In this document: positions 11,346-22,242 of the stretch, piece after piece
Numbering within the stretch: position 1 is the first letter of the stretch
How the letters are laid out: the number at the start of each line of letters is the position of its first letter
Source of the DNA: Fomitopsis serialis
Taxonomy: Eukaryota > Basidiomycota > Agaricomycetes > Polyporales > Fomitopsidaceae
Assembly: GCF_022376445.1 (NCBI RefSeq)
Contig: NW_025954975.1
Coordinates: 478,775-542,774 of the forward strand
Direction of reading: 5' to 3'
Length of the DNA stretch: 64,000 nt
Translations under genes and position numbers: made by a program
The notes under the pieces: model-generated
Told to the model about the DNA's origin: nothing
The model's input: the letters and a program-made list of their open reading frames with translations, nothing else
Database searches by the model: none

Positions 11346-12445
11346 CTACTGTGGCCCCAGGATATGGTAAACCTTCCAGCAAAACAGAACTCGGTACTCG
11401 ACGCGATATCCCACTCGTAGGAAACGAAAGAGGCCGTTGCCCCCGCGCAGCTTCTCCTCTTCTCTCTTGACCCGCCGGAGATCATCCTTCACTCTGTTCA
11501 GCTCTGCTTTAAGCCGGGCGATCTCCGCCTTTTCTGCGTCCTTGATCTCCTCTTTGAGTTCCCGCATCTCTCGCTGGTGTCTCTCCTCTTGTTCTACGAG
11601 GATTGACTTGAGGTCGCAGCCCGCTGCGGTTTCCGGCACTTGCTTCCTTTCCTCCACGAGTTCGCGTTGCATCTGAAGACTCCTCGCGGCGTTCACAATG
11701 AGCGAAGACACGATCGACTGGGCGGACTGTGCTGTCTTCTGGTGCCGGACTATCCTCGCCCCCTGCGCGATGACTGGCTGGAAGAAGATCGGCTTGGACA
11801 CTAGCTCTTGCTCTCGCGCCTGTCCAACCTCCTCCGAAACATCCTCCCACATCGTGGTCACGATGAACACGTTCTTCATTGCCTCCGGGCCGCATATCTT
11901 CCTGAAGAGCCTGAAATTCTCTCGCGCGATGCCCCCAACGCGGCGGTCGGAGATGCGGTGCATGTATATGACGCCGGTCAGCTTGATGTCTTCCTCATAT
12001 CTACGTGGGTGCACGGCCAGCTGAGCCATGAGGCATCCACATTGTCACAGTCAAGTGTATTACTTACGTCTTTTTCAGAAATTGGCCTATGTCCTCGAGG
12101 ACGTCCGCCTGCGACTTCGTCGTGTCATCGAAGCCCGGCGTGTCGATGAGCACGACCTTGGAATTGCCCATCATGCAATGTGCGACGTCGATATCCTTCG
12201 TACACGACCGAAGGGTTGTTCCTACTGCCAAGTTTGAACCACACACATGATTGATGAACTGCAACGTCTTTCAGCTCTCAATTCCTGTGGCAGCGCATAT
12301 GATGACTCTGCCCACCGTCGATTTTCCCGCCCCTGTAGGGCCAGTGACCCTAGAGTTAGATGCGAGTAAATGTGAGTGTGTCTGAGATCAACGGGTGGAA
12401 AGCTACACACGCAATTAACTTCAACTTCTCGTTATACAGCGCCAT
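11346..12445 (-). CDS. AIG1-like P-loop GTPase, copy A3
   Basis: Exons 12445-12411, 12349-12316, 12258-12068 and 12000-11346 give 304 residues. Seen: MALYNEKLKLIA start; GPTGAGKST; DTPGFDDTTKSQADVLEDIG; GVIYMHRISDRRVGG; TTMWEDV; and a coiled coil (HQREMRELKEEIKDAEKAEI region) ending in a short aromatic, hydrophobic tail. Exon sizes and phases match copy A1, but introns and third codon positions have diverged clearly, so this is an older paralogue. It is intact, with no frame problem. It lies tail to tail with B1. Function and nucleotide preference are unknown. Confidence 0.85.
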
Positions 12446-12951
12446 TCTGCGCCCGAAGGTTTTTGTGGAACTACGAGGAAAGCGCTAGTCGATGTTCCAG
12501 TATGAAGGTGCGCCTTGATGAGTATGATATATTTGCGGCTGGTCTGCAGCAGGCCATGTGTCCCACACCAGCTCTGCATCGTACCTTCAACACGCGCTGT
12601 CCTTAGTAGGCGGGCGTGCCCGGGGGTGCACGGCGACCCAGGGCACATGTACAACATTCGTCATCGTATCCAGTGATCCGCGATGCAAAGCTAGGGGATA
12701 CTGTGGCTCGTATGGCGTGTCCACAGCACCGACGCTGTTCGGTGGTCCGAGGATATCGACAGGCAGTTACAGCTGGCTACAGACTCCGATTCCGTAAGTT
12801 GGCTAGGGATCTTGATGTTATGTAGCTCCTCACTCGTAGAGTTTACTGGCGCCGTTCACTGGCACTGGACTCGCCGCCGCAGGGGCATCGTGTACTCACA
12901 ACGGTACCGAGTTCTAACACTGCGTAGCAGTGATCGGCACGGCCCGTACCC
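12446..12951. other. Intergenic, upstream region of GTPase A3
   Basis: About 500 bp with no recognised coding exon. It should hold the promoter of A3, but no specific element was identified. Confidence 0.4.
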
Positions 12952-13102
12952 TGATGCTGCTCACGGTCGATTTTTGCTGTCCCGTAATTGAAGGCCGGTG
13001 ACTTTAGAGTCAGACGTGCGTAACCACAAGTGCGTCTGATATCAATAATGAGCGACAGGGCACTCACTCACTCAGCTTCAGGTTCCCACTAGATAGAGAC
13101 AT
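12952..13102 (-). pseudogene. Relic of the 5' end of an AIG1-like GTPase
   Basis: Minus-strand sequence from 13102 reads M-S-L-S-S-G-N-L-K-L, then a GTGAGT donor, a 55-60-nt intron, and a degenerate P-loop exon (ACCGGCC...GACAGCAAAAATCGACC) followed by GTGAGCA. This matches exons 1-2 of the A-group GTPases base for base in many positions, but the glycine-lysine codons are disrupted. No exon 3 or 4 follows. It is a decayed, truncated copy. Confidence 0.7.
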
Positions 13103-13782
13103 GTTGTCCCCGAAGTCTGTTGTGAGGAGATGATTCGGCCGCCGTTGTGGTCACGACCTCGCCTGTATCGTTTGTTTGCGCCTCACCATCTTGCAATAGT
13201 GGTGGGTAACTTCCCTCCGCTCCTGCATTGAATCTGTGATCCCTTTGTGCACGTGAGCGTCACTACATCGTGGCGTTGGATGATCTACGATGCGACTGAG
13301 ATGCGGTGGCGTTGTCTTTGCGTAGTATCGCTTCGAACTGAACAAGCCCAGGGTCCGACAGCTTTGGTCTCATGAATGGCAAGCTGGCTCACAAGATCCG
13401 TGACTTCCACTTCTCAAATGCCATCAAGTTACGCTATCAATGAAATCACCTATTTCCGAGGGCGCTCCTTTCTACCCCAGAGTTCAATTCTTACGCACAT
13501 AAAGTAAGCAGAGATCCTTGCATGCGTCTGGTATTCTCGTTGATGTTTGGAATGTCAGAGAGGAATCTGTATGGCTAATGTGACGGCACGCAGCTCAGAT
13601 GGTTCAATGCGCCGCATCCTGCGGCACGAGCATGAAGTGATGCCAGCCGCTCTAACCATCACACCGAGTCTGATAGTGTATCGTTGCAGCCGCTCACGAC
13701 GGGAACTGTGTCGTCGTTGGCTTCGAGTTCCCTGAACGCGATCAGCTCGGCAGTATGAGTCACCTCATGATGTATAGAAGTC
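13103..13782. other. Intergenic, nothing recognised
   Basis: About 680 bp upstream of the GTPase relic and downstream of an unrecognised gene. No supported feature. Confidence 0.4.
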
Positions 13783-14508
13783 TCACACAGCGAACTGTAA
13801 GGCATCTAATACGGTGGCAATTTGCTTCGATGCGTCTCGGTCTTCATTGAACGTCAAGCTCCGTGAGTTGCTCCAATCACCTGTGAATGAGAAGGTGAGC
13901 TCATTGCCGCATGTGAATCTCGCTATTGAAATCAAACGATGACCCAATCTGTTCCAGTAAACTTCTAGCACCTCAAGACGTTCTCGAGGGAGACTCCTAG
14001 CGTGTGTTCTTCCTTCTCCCGGAACACGCCTAGGCTCGACACCTACATAGTGCCAGTGCCTGATACTTATGGCTCTGGATTATCCAAATATGGTTGTCGA
14101 ACAGGACGCCGGTGTCCCCTTCAACCGAATGATCTCTCAGCATGGATAATCGACTGCCAGTGTAAAGTTTGCATATGCTCCTCAGAGTCACAGACATTTT
14201 ACTCTGACATACTGTATCTTCAGCAGTGCTCGGGTGTACGCGCCCTCCACCAAGTTCATGAAGACGTTCCACGGAGCATCATATTATGGTGTGCATAAGT
14301 AATACTTATTCGATGCGTCTAGCCAGGTCGCATCGGCGCCTCAGCGAGTTACCGCGACAGTCAACGCGTGCTACTAGACGATGACAGCAAACTATCCAGA
14401 CATGTAATGTCACACGTTAGTTGACGCATTGCTCTTACTCACGGTGCAAACATTTCCGCTACATCCATTGTACCATTAATCCACACCTTCAGTTGCATTT
14501 GCAAGATC
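13783..14508 (-). CDS. Unrecognised hypothetical gene
   Basis: Coding-like blocks on the minus strand: a short first exon at 14508 (MQLKVWINGTMDVAEMF, then a GTGAGT donor); a block near 14275-14200 (APWNVFMNLVEGAYTRALLK); one near 14130-14065 (GDTGVLFDNHIWIIQSHKYQ); and a final exon from about 14060 to the stop at 13783 (VPGEGRTHARSLPRERLEVL and NELTFSFTGDWSNS). The splice joins are not all certain and one would need a non-obvious acceptor. No family was recognised. It sits inside the GTPase cluster, between the relic and the frameshifted copy. Confidence 0.35.
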
Positions 14509-14648
14509 TCGAGTGCATTCAACAAGAATGCGCTTGTTGCTGAATTTGCCTACCGATATTACATGGAATCCATATGGGGCCGGGCCGCCACGCACACCAA
14601 TAAGTACCGCTCACTCAAGATTGGGACATTGCCCAGCCGCCTCGCCAA

Positions 14649-15831
14649 ATGCCACGTCCGAAGACCGTGAAATCGCCGGCCCCCACTCCTCAGCCCTCCA
14701 CTCCATCTGACCAGAGGAAGGGGCATGTGTCAAAATCGTCGCGGACGCTTGATGACACTGCAACAACATCATACATACTGTGAGCTTACGTTGTTGCTGG
14801 ACTCTCCGTCCGAACACCACTGACAATTATACCAGGGTTATGGGCTCCACCGGGACAGGCAAATCTACGGTCGGTATTGTTCTGCATGGGGACCGTGACT
14901 CCTGATATCTGAGTGGGCTGTAGTTCATCAACTTGGTAAGTGGCTCCAATTTGAGTGGGGACCAGACTCCGCTCCCAGACGGCCACTGTCGAGTTATCCA
15001 AAACGTTCGAACACAAATCTCAGCGAATCGTCATGGTGGACACGCCTGGATTCGACGATACCATCAAGTCCGACGTAGACGTGCTCACTACAATTGCGAA
15101 TTATCTCGCACACTTGTGAGTCAACGCGTCTACTACTTACGGACTGAGAGTCAGCGATGTCTTACACGAGTCACCCAAGGTATCGCGAAGGCATCCAGAT
15201 ACGCGGCATAGTGTACATGCACCGCATCACGGACAACAGAATGGGCGGAACAGCACTCAGGAATTTCCGGATGTTTGAAGCCATCTGCGGGCAATCCGCC
15301 AGGCGGAATGCGATCATAGTCCTCAACATGTGGGACCAGGTGAAGAAGGACGTTGCCGAAGCACGCGAGAAAGAGTTGCGCGAAAGTGACCTCTTTTTCA
15401 AAGCTGCGGTGACCGCTGGTGCACGTACAATGCGTCACTGGGGCAGCAGGGAGTCTGCCATACCGATTCTGGACAATCTCATCAATCAACCTCCAGTGGC
15501 TTTGGCAATTCAGCGAGAGATCGTTGAGGAGCGCAAAGCAATCCACCTGACGGCAGCCGGGCTGACGCTCCTTGGGGACCTCGCTGCAAAGGAAGCCAAG
15601 CATGACGAGGAATTGGGTCGTATACGTGAAGAGAGAGAGGAAGCGAGGTCAAGGAGAGACGTGGACGAGGAAAGAGATTTAGAAGAGGCGCAGAAGAGGC
15701 TAGAAGATCTGCGACAAAAGCTGGCGGATGAGCAACGGAAACTGCGAGACGCGACGACGACAGGTCGGAGGGTGTCTCGACGCGCACAGACGTCGACTCA
15801 GAGTAGTAGTAGCTGCTGTTGTTGTTCTTGA
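14649..15831 (+). pseudogene. AIG1-like GTPase, copy B2, with a 2-bp frameshift
   Basis: The exon plan matches B1: 14649-14779, 14836-14869, 14924-15115 and 15180-15831. Seen: P-loop MGSTGTGKST; a G3 motif DTPGFDDT that is readable only in a shifted frame; YMHRITDNRMGG; LNMWDQV; a coiled coil; and a C-terminus ending SSSSCCCCS. Exon 3 is 192 nt where B1 has 194. Aligned to B1, two bases are missing near 14955 (AATTTGAGTGGGG against AAATTCGGAGTAGG), so the frame before and after the gap disagrees. The rest looks well preserved, so the loss is recent, or is a sequencing error. The cysteine cluster would be a likely palmitoylation site (inference). Confidence 0.75.
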
Positions 15832-16141
15832 ATGTTGGACGCAACATCGAGTTCCTTGTTTTGAAGAAGTCTTTCATCACTTATGGCGAAACTTACGCCA
15901 CCCTCCTTTATCACGGGCCATAACTTAAGGAGAGTGTCAAGTGATGTACTGTCGCTCAGTGCACAAGAGTTGCCCTGCTTGATGGGGCTACAAGCGTGCG
16001 CCGTTCCTTCATCGTCTCCCACCTATAATTACCGTTCTTGCAATCGACCTTTCGAGATCGTATTATACTACTCATGATACAGGTCGTACGCGCAGGATAT
16101 GGGAATTACAGTATCCTTCCTATCTGGCAACTTGAAGAGGA
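15832..16141. other. Intergenic between convergent GTPase genes
   Basis: About 310 bp between the stop of B2 and the minus-strand GTPase A4. Nothing recognised beyond expected transcript ends. Confidence 0.4.
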
Positions 16142-18153
16142 TCACATGTCTTTATTTGAGCGAAGAACAGAACATGTAGACTCGTGCCCAGTGAAACGGA
16201 TAGTACATACGTAGTCATGCTGAAAGCCAATGTCATCAACGCACGAGGGAGACTTAAGGAACTGAAGGGGGAGCTCGTGGACTGCCTCAGCATATGATGC
16301 AACACGATGCCAAACAGCACTTTCGCTCGACTGCTTCCACTGGCTTGAGCGGAGCAGGGGTCGTTTGGGACGGAGCAGGGGCCGGGTTGAACGGAGCAGG
16401 GGTTGGCTCGAGAAGAGGAGGAGTCGACTCGTTCCAAGGCCCTGCCAGTCGAAAAGGGGGTTCGAGGTCATGCCACGGACTTGCCAGCTGAACCACGACT
16501 GGTTCATTCGTCTTGAAGAGACCGGAGGCTTGCACTTCCTGGGGTACGGACGCGCGTGAGTGGGCACCGTCAGAGGGGACATCGAGGTCGAGGAGAGTTG
16601 GCTGGGGTAGAGGAAGGGTTGGCTCGGGAGGAGAGGTTGGCTCGGGAGGAGGGGCTGGCTCGGGAGGAGGGGCTGGCTCGGGAGGAGGGGCTGGCTCGGG
16701 AGGAGGGGTTGGTTCGGGAGGAGGGGTTGGTTCGGGAGGAGGGTTGGTTCGGGAGGAGGGGTTGGTTCGGGAGGAGGGGTTGGTTCGGGAAGGGGTGGCT
16801 CGGGCGGAGCAGTGGGTGTACGCAGAGGCCTCTCACTAGGTGCGCTTTTAGGGTCTGATTGCGGAGCGTCGGGAGCAGATGTACTCCGCGAACGCGAATG
16901 CGTCGGTGTGTCTGAGGGGTTGGCATGTATGAAACGCCTGAGCGGGACTGGAAATTCGGTAAGCGACGTTAGGAGAAGATTAGTATGGCAACTCACTAAG
17001 TCCTGAGACGGCAAGGTAGGTGAATGCAAATTGCGACCCAGCTGCGACAGGATCTCCTGGAGACGCGTAATGAAGCAATCTCCCAGGACCGTTTGTAGCT
17101 TGTCTCTCTCGGTTTCAGTCTTCTGTAGCTTCTCGCTGAGGTTTTTGAGATCGTTCCTCAGTTGCTGCAGCTCCTCTTCCCGACGCCTCCTAGCCTCCCC
17201 CACCTCAGCTAAGCCCCCAGTCTGGTCACGGTCCCCTTCAAGTCTTGACAATTCATCAGTCAGGTCTCCGGTGAGAACGTTCACTCTGCCTCGCTGTTGC
17301 TGACACACTGCTTCCAACTGTGAAGCTAGCTCACGTCCCGCACCAGTGTCTGGAAATTCCTTGTGCTCCTTGACCAACTCGCGCTGGATCGACAGATCGA
17401 CGGCAGGTTTCCCCAACAGCGTCGAGAGAATATCGACCGCAGACTTGTATGTGTTGTTGTGGGGCACGATGCGAGCTCCATGATCGCAGGCGTCCTTAAA
17501 ATGGTCGACGCGATACTGCCGAAGCCTGTCCTCGGCGGTTTGTCGCTCCCGCACGTCTTCCCACATTGTAGTGACGATGACAACGTTCTTCATAGCGTCA
17601 TCCCCGCAGAGCTTGCGAAACAACTGGTAATTCTGCGAGCTGATACCGGATATCCGATTGTCCGAGATTCGATGCAGGTACAGAATCCCAGTGAGCCGTG
17701 TGCCGCTAGAAAACCTTCAGGGACATTAAGTATCAGTAGTGCATCACAGCCGAGAACAAGCCCCCTCACGTCTCCCGTAGGAAAGTAGCAATCAACTTCA
17801 GTATGTCGGCTTGTGGTATCTCGGTATCGTCAAATCCTGGCGTGTCGATCAACGTGATGCGGTCGCCTGCGAGTTGCATTGTCGCCATTTGTATTTCGCT
17901 TGTGCATGATCGGAGTCCGTGGCCAACTACCAAATTCGAACCAGCAGCGCGGTTAATGAACTGATAGAAAACTTCTCAGCATACTCAGATAAGTATATGG
18001 ACGTATCGCGTCCTTACCGAGGACTTTCCACTTCCTGTGCAGCCCATAAGTCTGTTTTGTGCCATACGAATTGACCGAATCATTAGGACCCCATATGATC
18101 GATCGTAGCAACAGCAGGACGTACGCGATTAGCTTCGGTGCGGGTTCTGCCAT
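16142..18153 (-). CDS. AIG1-like GTPase, copy A4, with proline-rich repeat tail and altered C-terminus
   Basis: Exons 18153-18125, 18051-18018, 17960-17770 and 17705-16142 give about 605 residues. Seen: P-loop GCTGSGKSS; DTPGFDDTE; YLHRISDNR; TTMWEDV; a coiled coil (about residues 240-320); a Ser/Thr/Pro-rich linker; then hexapeptide repeats. Repeats begin as PPPEPT, but at 16741-16743 a G-run is 3 nt instead of 4 and the frame changes to LLPNQP/LLPSQP, with an unrelated tail ending at 16142. In the frame set by the other repeats, the reading would continue for about 110 residues to a stop at 16287 with a KCCLASCCIIC end, a plausible CaaX box with extra palmitoylation cysteines. The 49-nt GTGAGT...TTCCAG stretch near 16950-17000 was left unspliced because splicing destroys the PPPEPT frame. 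Confidence 0.75.
16600..16800 (-). repeat. 18-nt tandem repeat coding for proline-rich hexapeptides
   Basis: Roughly ten imperfect copies of an 18-nt unit (plus strand: GGTTCGGGAGGAGGGGTT or GGCTCGGGAGGAGGGGCT) inside GTPase A4. One unit, at 16731-16748, is 17 nt long because a G is missing. The run of near-identical units is prone to replication slippage. Confidence 0.9.
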
Positions 18154-19349
18154 GACGGTACAACCAGTGGTCAGAGCAGCAGCGGATCGCAGTGTCGATA
18201 TCGCTCAGCCGTCCAAGATATATGTACGCTGTGTGGACAGTGGTTCAACGTAGCATACAGTCGAATAGTGTCCGGATTAGAACCATCTGTGAAGAGACAA
18301 AACACACCTCTCGTCACGTACGCCGCTCGACTGCGCAAGCGAAAGCATTGCCTCCGCGCGTGGTCGAGCATGGTATGGACCACTGTGACATAGCAGGAAG
18401 GGAGGCGCATGGCCTTCTTGGCATGCCTTCGCAACGTTCGTCTCGTTGGCCATGCGCGCGGTTCGGGATCTCTTGGGTTTGAATAAGACATAGAAGTCCA
18501 ATTGTAGCTTGTTACCAGGACACCAGAAAGATGAAGCCTCTCACCAGGCACCGCAGTGGCCCAAGCTCTGTGGTGGCCGACGGACCGGGAACTGGCCGAA
18601 TCCCGTTTGCTCGGGCGTTTCTGACACACAAGTCCACAGGGCATGTGCGCGCATTGGTATGTTATGGAAGCCATGCTGTTCAAAGACCACACACCGCCAG
18701 TATTCCACATTGTTCGGCTGCTTCTCTGGACACTGTGCCTTCGCCCTAAGCGGCTAAGCCCATCGTGAGTTGTAAGTGCGCGCCTGATCTGTCCTCCGCG
18801 AAATCAGGCCCATGCGAAGTTTCGGGCAGTAGGGCCACTGCAGAGCCTTGCGGTGCGGTGATCGTGGTAGTGAATAGAAAAAGGCGGTAGCGAATACACG
18901 GCTAGTAGGTGCTGTATTAGTGGCTGGGCGGTGTGGTGCACGTGAGGCGCTGTCGGACTCAAAGGCGGTCGGGACGATGGCGACGAGGGCAAACACGACT
19001 CTCATCTCGCTCGCAGCTCTCGTTCCCCCTCCCACTCGTTCACCACCCCGGCCCATTCTGCTCGCGCGCACATCCTACCAGAACCCCGACAAAACTTGCC
19101 TTTTGCGGCATAGCACGCCGCCTCGCCTCATCGCTCGCTGTTGCCCAGATATTATCAGTCCCAGATCAAATCTCCTCTGTCCTCGCTGTATCCGCACCAG
19201 CCATCTGTGCCATCCCACACGTCGTCATACCCTCCTTCAGACGCTGCTGAGAGCTTCTGGTCCCGCACGAACTGCTCCCGAGGCTATCCCGCTCTAGTTG
19301 ATTGTATACCACCCGCAACACCACCCGATCGTCAGTCCCAGCAGCGCCG
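18154..19349. other. Intergenic, divergent promoter region
   Basis: About 1.2 kb between the starts of GTPase A4 and the SDR-like gene. Open frames on both strands lack any family signature. Nothing specific recognised. Confidence 0.4.
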
Positions 19350-21334
19350 ATGGCTAAACACAACGCGATCATTTTCGGTGCGTAGCCCCGTAAACCTACT
19401 GAGGTCGCCGACTGACCGATCTGCCACGTTCTGTGTCGTGTCGTTTCCTGTGAACAGGCGGTGTGAATACTTGCGCTCGCGCTCTGGCTGCCTACCTCGT
19501 ACCATCTGATGGAGAGTCTCTTGTAGAGGTACGTCGACTTGCTTCATTCACGTCCACTTTCTCGGTGTCGTGCGAGCCGTGGGGGAGTAGACGAACCTTC
19601 TTGCCATGTCGGACAGCGCACCGATGACTGTCGATCCTCCACGCTGTGGGTGCGTGCTCGCGTGTTCCTCGGAGCCTAGCCACGCTTTCTGCCCGTGGAT
19701 TTGGCGATCGACATGTGGACTCGTGGTGCTTCTGCCATGCGACGTGCGCGTTGCGAATGCCAGGATGGAAGAGTCGCGCGCACCTTGCACTCGCCCGTAG
19801 GCACTGAGAGCGAGGTCGTATCTACCTGTATGTGCCAAACTGACCTTGCTTCTGGCAGAACCTCCGGATAGTTGACAAGTACTCGGTCTCACCACCGACT
19901 ACGTATGTATAGTCTGAGTCCAATCTTCGTCGCTGCACGTCCTCAATCGCTCTCTAGATATCTTGGCGCGGAGTTCAAGCAAGTGCTGGAAAAACCCAAT
20001 GTAACTTACCGCCAGGCGAATTTGACCGTAGCCTGTGAGCATATTGTACTCCTGTACTGGCGCACGCTTCCTGACCCATCGTCCTCGCAGCCACCGTTGC
20101 GACATGTTTCGATCCTCCGGAGGGCCAGGAGCCTTACTCGTACGTGTTCGACTTGACAGGCGAGGTACAGTGGGATCGGCCGGAGGCGGTGCAGATCAAC
20201 AATACGCTTCGGATGGCGCGACACGTCGGCCTGGAGGCGGCAAAACGCGGCGTGACGGCGTACGTGCGCATCATGCCCCCGTTCTACGAGTGCAAGGACA
20301 AGGGCGCGCACGACGAGAAGGATGACCCGAAGCCGGACGGTGTGATCGGTACGTGGTGGCATGAGACGATGAGGACGCTGGGGGCAATTGAGGGGTGCGT
20401 GATGCAAGCTATGTTGCTGGCGTATGCTAACGCGCTACAGGCTGAACCTCGTCATTCTGAGGAAGGCGCTGGTGTACGGACCGTACATTGATTATGGACG
20501 TGAGTAGCTGCTTGCTTGGGTCGGGGCTGGTTCTCATTGCGCGTCTTTCTCTCTAGCCATCATGTCTTCAATCTCTATGGCGGCGGTATACGGCTATCTG
20601 AAGCAGCCTGTCAAGGGCCTGTACGTGTCTTCGCTCGCTCGTCAGTCATGTACACTGTGCTTATACCCCGCACAGGTGGTCGCCGGGCAAGCACCCGATG
20701 CACACAGTCCATGTCGAGGACGTTGCGGGTGCGTTCTGGGCGTGCGCAGAGTGGATCGCAAGCGTTGGCGGGCGCGCGAAGGCCGACGAGCTCGCAGGCG
20801 AGGAGATCCCCTTCCACAATGACAAGAGCAAGGTGTCGGAGATCAGTGAGATGGTTCCGCCGGACCGCAAGGTCGTCGCTCCGTTCTTCAACGTGGAGGA
20901 TGACGGGCAGCTCGCGATGGTCGACATTGCGACGCGCGTTGCGAAGGCGTTCGGGACCTCGTTTGAGTTCTTTAACTTCATGGTGAACACGATGGCTAAG
21001 GTTCGTCCCACTTCCTTGTCGTTGATATCTGATATCTAAGTCTGACGGATGTATGCAGTTCAAGCTGGAGGACGTGGTAGAGGACATCAACGAAGCGCAT
21101 GTATCCGCGTGGACGACGATGATCACGGAGGCCAACCCACCCGTGCCCAATACCCACTTCAGCGCGTACACGGACATTTACAACCTGAAGAAGCACGTCA
21201 TCGCGTTCAAGGCGGATAAGCTGAAGCGCCTGACGGGCTGGAAACCCAAGCACCCGGAGCTCACGGAGGACGAAGTCCGCGACCTCATCGCAAAGCTCAA
21301 GGCGGAAGGCAGCTGGCCGAACAACGACTCATGA
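19350..21334 (+). CDS. NAD(P)-dependent epimerase/dehydratase-like protein (extended SDR fold)
   Basis: Nine exons close in frame and give 415 residues: 19350-19377, 19458-19528, 19859-19902, 19958-20034, 20091-20394, 20441-20499, 20557-20620, 20676-21000 and 21059-21334. Seen: an N-terminal strand and glycine turn (AIIFGGVNTCARALAAYL) in place of the usual TGxxGxxG; the FDLTGEVQWDRPE region; ILRKALVYGPYIDYG; and HPMHTVHVEDVAGAFWACAEW, typical of extended SDR proteins. The late TGWKPKHPELTEDEVRDLI segment is a common C-terminal feature. Substrate and pathway cannot be read from the sequence. The gene is intact, with a dense intron pattern, and appears unrelated to the surrounding GTPases. Confidence 0.8.
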
Positions 21335-22242
21335 TCGCGCTCCCCATGGCACGGATTCCGGAACTCTGCTCTCTCGCTCTCCTTACAAACTCGAGCTTCG
21401 ACGCGCATCGTTATTATGGGCTCTCTGTGTGCTGGCGCGGGTGTTGATGACAACGACGATAATGATGTGGCATGAATTCATCTGGATGTGCTGTTTGGTT
21501 GATTCTACCGTTCTTCGACTATTTTGTGCTGACTCTCCCCCCTATCTCTTTATCTCCCCGTCTCTTCGCAGTTCTCACATATACATATTTCTGTCAAAGG
21601 TATCTTACAGTCCGCGTCGATTTGTCCCGCTTTCGCTATCCACGCGTCTTAATGTAGTTGCTGTCGGCCATTAGGGCTGTAATACTAGCGTCGCTATTTG
21701 TATCGAAGCTAGATTTGGAATTGCAACTCGTACTTCAAAGCCGTTCATGCTTGTCGATACGGGCTAGCGAGACGGGTGTCTGACTGTAAGTGTCGCTCAC
21801 CTTGCTGCGTTCATACTTGCTGACACGAGGATTCAGGCTTACATTATGAGGATATATTCTGGTCATACCGCAACCAATGTGCAAATTCACTGACCGTACT
21901 GCGACGAGTGGACTGTCGTGTAGGACTTGTACTGCCAAATTATGTGAACGAACAAGATGTACTCGGACCCGAGATTGAATCAGGGCAAAAAGAAACATTC
22001 GATGATATCCGAACGTATGGTCGTTGTTATATTGTTTGCCCATCGTGAACGTAAGTCATCCGTCTCCTGCATGACTCGTCGTCATCGTACTAAAGATATC
22101 TGCCAAGCTTCGTGAATTCGTGTGGAGGGTCGTAAAGAATTCGTGGGGGACCCGCCCCCATAGGAGCGTGTAGCGTCATGCAGCCGTCTCGTGTCTGCAA
22201 GCCAAATCAAAGCCCTTCCCGTGCGTCGGGTCCTTATGCCAC
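21335..22242. other. Intergenic between convergent genes
   Basis: About 900 bp. The first 300 bp is pyrimidine-rich, as expected of a 3' UTR of the SDR gene. No coding exon was recognised in the rest. Confidence 0.4.

Noticed and set aside
16950..17000. A 49-nt GTGAGT...TTCCAG intron candidate in GTPase A4
   Set aside because: The splice signals are good, but removing 49 nt breaks the frame that carries the SR/TP-rich linker and the PPPEPT repeats.
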